This document shows positions 61,832-64,000 of a stretch of 64,000 bases of DNA, piece after piece. Every line of letters begins with the position of its first letter. The first letter of the stretch is position 1. The stretch is from Syngnathus acus (taxonomy: Eukaryota > Chordata > Actinopteri > Syngnathiformes > Syngnathidae): assembly GCF_901709675.1 (NCBI RefSeq), contig NC_051096.1, positions 2,137,001 through 2,201,000 on the forward strand, given 5' to 3'. Under the pieces are notes generated by a model that was given only the letters and a program-made list of their open reading frames with translations, was not told where the DNA came from and searched no databases. The position numbers were made by a program, and so were the translations under genes.

Positions 61832-63955
61832 TCAGCAGGTTTCCTCCAGTTCCACGTTCTCCGCAGCTGTTGGCACAAATGCAACAGCGCCACACGTTAG
61901 TGGATGGAGTGCGGTCATCGCGGCTACGCCGGCCAATTGTGCGAGCAGTGAAGGCCTCACCTTCAGGACCTTGACCCCAAGCGTCGTACTGTTCAGTGAC
62001 GGAACCTGCGGGGAACAAGCCATGCCGGCAGCGCGCAAACCACAATTATCATGGTCAACATGTCACGGCGGTGACGACTGTTGATGTGGCCATGCTGAGA
62101 CTCACCAGCCTTGTGGGGGTCTTCAGACACTCGCCCACCACCTGTAGCAAAACAAAGTCACATGATGTCACCGTGTGATGATATTCTTTCTCTTTGTTTG
62201 CGTCGAACTGTTCGGGTGTTTGGACTATGCGAGGTGGTTGACTCGAGGATTGAAAGTATTTGACACAAATCAAAGGTAAACATACATTGGAGTCAAAATG
62301 AAAAGTGTCAAACTCACTGGAGTCCAGGGATGTTCCTGTTGGCTCTGAAAAGACTTAAGTGCACACGCACGCACAAAGACAGCGACTGTTTGACAGCGCC
62401 TCAAAATTTGACATCAGTACACAAAACAGCAGCAGGGACTTACGCGAGTGCGTTGCCATGGTAACGGCTTCAGTGCGCCACGCCAGTGTGCCTGCATCAA
62501 ACGTGACTGATGAAAAGCATGGAAATTGGCACGCACGCGGACGCGCACATGCGTACCTGATGGCAAAGTGTCCGCGAAAGCGCCCCCTGCCGGCCCGGTG
62601 CGCACGAGTACGGACGATTCTGTAAGTGAGGTCATGTGACAGAATGTTTTTTTTTTTTTTTAATCAGTAATATACAATTACAGTCAAACCTCTTCCCGGT
62701 TCTCGAACAAATCGGAATTCGAACGAAAAATTCGAGATTTTCTGCTTCGGTTGTCGAACAGAAATTCGGAGGTCGGTTCGCGAGAAAACCCGAACGCGCG
62801 GCCCGGATGCAATGCGACAGTGAGCGCCCGGCCGCCGCGCTGCGGTTGCGCGATCGGACCAAATTAAACTCCCTGCGCACTGAGGTCCACTTAAAATTTG
62901 GAAAGTACATCAGGACTTTAAAAATATTTTCTAAATTTCAGCGACGGCTCTGTCACAATTATGCGACCAGCGCGGTGCAGTTGCTCGGTCGGCGGCGTGC
63001 TACGGTTGCGCGTTCGGCGGTGCGCTGCAGTTGCGCCATCGGACAAAAATGCGCAAATGAAAAAATGCTTAAAAAAGGCGGGTTTTTGTCTTGGAACGGA
63101 TTATTTTTTTCCCATTATTTGTAATGGGAAAAAATATATTCGGAATTCGAACGATTCACTTCTCGAACCGCCTTCTGGAACGGATTGTGGTCGAAAACCG
63201 AGGTTTGACTACTATATTATAATAACTACTCATGTGACAGAATGAGTAGTAGTGGTCGACAGTGGCGCCTTGAGATGATGGACTTGGAAACTGTATGAAG
63301 GGAGTAACGAGTTTCGGCAGGTATTGCTACGGTTGCTGCTTTTTCGGCTGACAGCAGGGTTCTTCCGAGGAGAGACTCTCCAAGAATAAATGTTACTGTT
63401 TGTACGGACCATTGCGAGTCTATTACCTGCCTGTCGAGAATTGTCACTCGTCGAGGTGAGGTTTACTTTTCACGGCAAATTTCTTATTGATGCGGTTTGC
63501 TTTCATTGACTTGTTGATGGTTCTGACAAGCTTCATTGTCACCTCTTTCATATTTTTCACTATGTTGCTTTTTGGGACACGCATTGCGTCGGCTTCCACC
63601 TTTTCAGTGCCCAAATTGTCGCAAGCGAAACGACAAGGCTCGTATCTCAAACTGAGCTGCTGAGACGGTTACTTATTGGAGTGGTTTGTGTGACGCTGAA
63701 GTTCACCTGTGCTGTGCTCCTGTGGACGGCTCGTCTCCTGCGGCAAAGTGGAAAGGAGGACGGGAGCGGTCGCCGCCGGCCGGGTCCGCTCACTGAGTTG
63801 CTGAGTGTGAAGCTCCACTGAAGGTTGGCCCGGCTGAGCCGTCACTGCGGGACACGCACAAGAGTAACGTTGCGGGAAGCTCATGGCGTCGGTCCTTAGC
63901 GGCGGTGCCTGCCCACCTCCGTCTTGGTCCAGCGGCCGAGTCTGTCGGCCATTTC
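61832..63955 (-). CDS. Unrecognised gene, 3' exons (7 seen), low-complexity C-terminus
   Basis: Seven minus-strand exons have good splice sites and fully compatible phases: 63955-63917, 63844-63707, 62619-62557, 62344-62318, 62141-62106, 62005-61961, 61866-61832. They encode about 126 residues: NGRQTRPLDQDG, TAQPGQPSVELHTQQLSERT, RPAATAPVLLSTLPQETSRP, SSVLVRTGPAGGAFADTLPS, GTSLDSSGGRVSEDPHKAGS, and the end EQYDAWGQGPEAAENVELEE with TC before the stop. The stretch is rich in P, T, S and E and looks disordered. The gene continues upstream beyond 64000. I do not recognise the family. Several exons are tiny (27-63 bp), typical of an alternatively spliced tail. Confidence 0.55.
62646..63229 (-). 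mobile_element. Retroposed copy of a MITE-containing transcript, 15-bp target duplication
   Basis: TCATGTGACAGAATG flanks the insert at 62632-62646 and 63230-63244. Right after the left copy is a T run of about 15, i.e. a poly(A) tail on the minus strand. Inside, from about 62681 to 63211, is a repeat with inverted ends (AGTCAAACCTC) and inner TTCGAA-rich symmetry, related to 32590-32925. The poly(A) tail and long duplication indicate LINE-mediated insertion, in an intron of the unrecognised gene. Confidence 0.75.
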
Positions 63956-64000
63956 CTGTTCAACACAAGACCGCATCAAAGTGGAGTACGATATTTGTTT

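Noticed and set aside
63444-63650. Minus-strand 68-codon ORF rich in lysine
   Set aside because: No matching phase with the flanking exons and no recognisable family; possibly chance.

Overview
This is a nuclear segment from a ray-finned (teleost-type) fish. The evidence is vertebrate genes with many short introns (often 70-150 bp), tandem C2H2 zinc fingers of the teleost type, and a repeat fraction of CR1/Rex-like and L2-like LINEs, hAT, pogo and ISL2EU-type DNA transposons and teleost-style microsatellites. Species cannot be fixed from the sequence alone.

Layout. 1-7980 is a transposon and microsatellite patchwork: a tandem array built from LINE 3' tails, a nearly full-length but frameshifted CR1/Rex-like LINE on the minus strand, SINE-like and MITE pieces. 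8055-14745 is a C2H2 zinc-finger exon broken by an L2 LINE that itself carries two younger DNA transposons. 15058-16284 is an internally deleted pogo-like element. 17774-30039 (minus) is a large multi-lectin gene. 30300-33200 is repeats. 33334-37106 is bop1 (+), 37679-39377 ntaq1 (+), 40585-44161 lrp12 (+), 44902-51042 a RIM-family active-zone gene, probably rims2 (-), 53274-53522 a possible small secreted peptide, 56414-57332 jtb (+), 58304-61140 hsf1 (+), and 61832-63955 the 3' exons of an unrecognised minus-strand gene.

The most unusual item is the multi-lectin gene. Thirty-six exons with mutually compatible splice phases encode at least about 1,880 residues: nine C-type lectin-like domains in three near-identical 10-exon modules, then a SUEL/rhamnose-binding-lectin domain, a discoidin (F5/8C) domain, an LCCL domain, a tenth C-type lectin-like domain and a C-terminal galectin-like domain. 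I see no transmembrane segment, and no signal-peptide exon could be found. I know of no described protein with this order of domains; that is a statement of my knowledge, not a database search.

The other genes are housekeeping or neuronal. BOP1 works in 60S ribosome assembly, NTAQ1 in the N-degron pathway, HSF1 is the heat-shock transcription factor, JTB a small membrane protein, LRP12 an endocytic receptor-like protein, and RIM a presynaptic scaffold. bop1, ntaq1, lrp12, rims2 and hsf1 all map to human 8q, so this is a conserved synteny block; jtb (human 1q21) is the exception.
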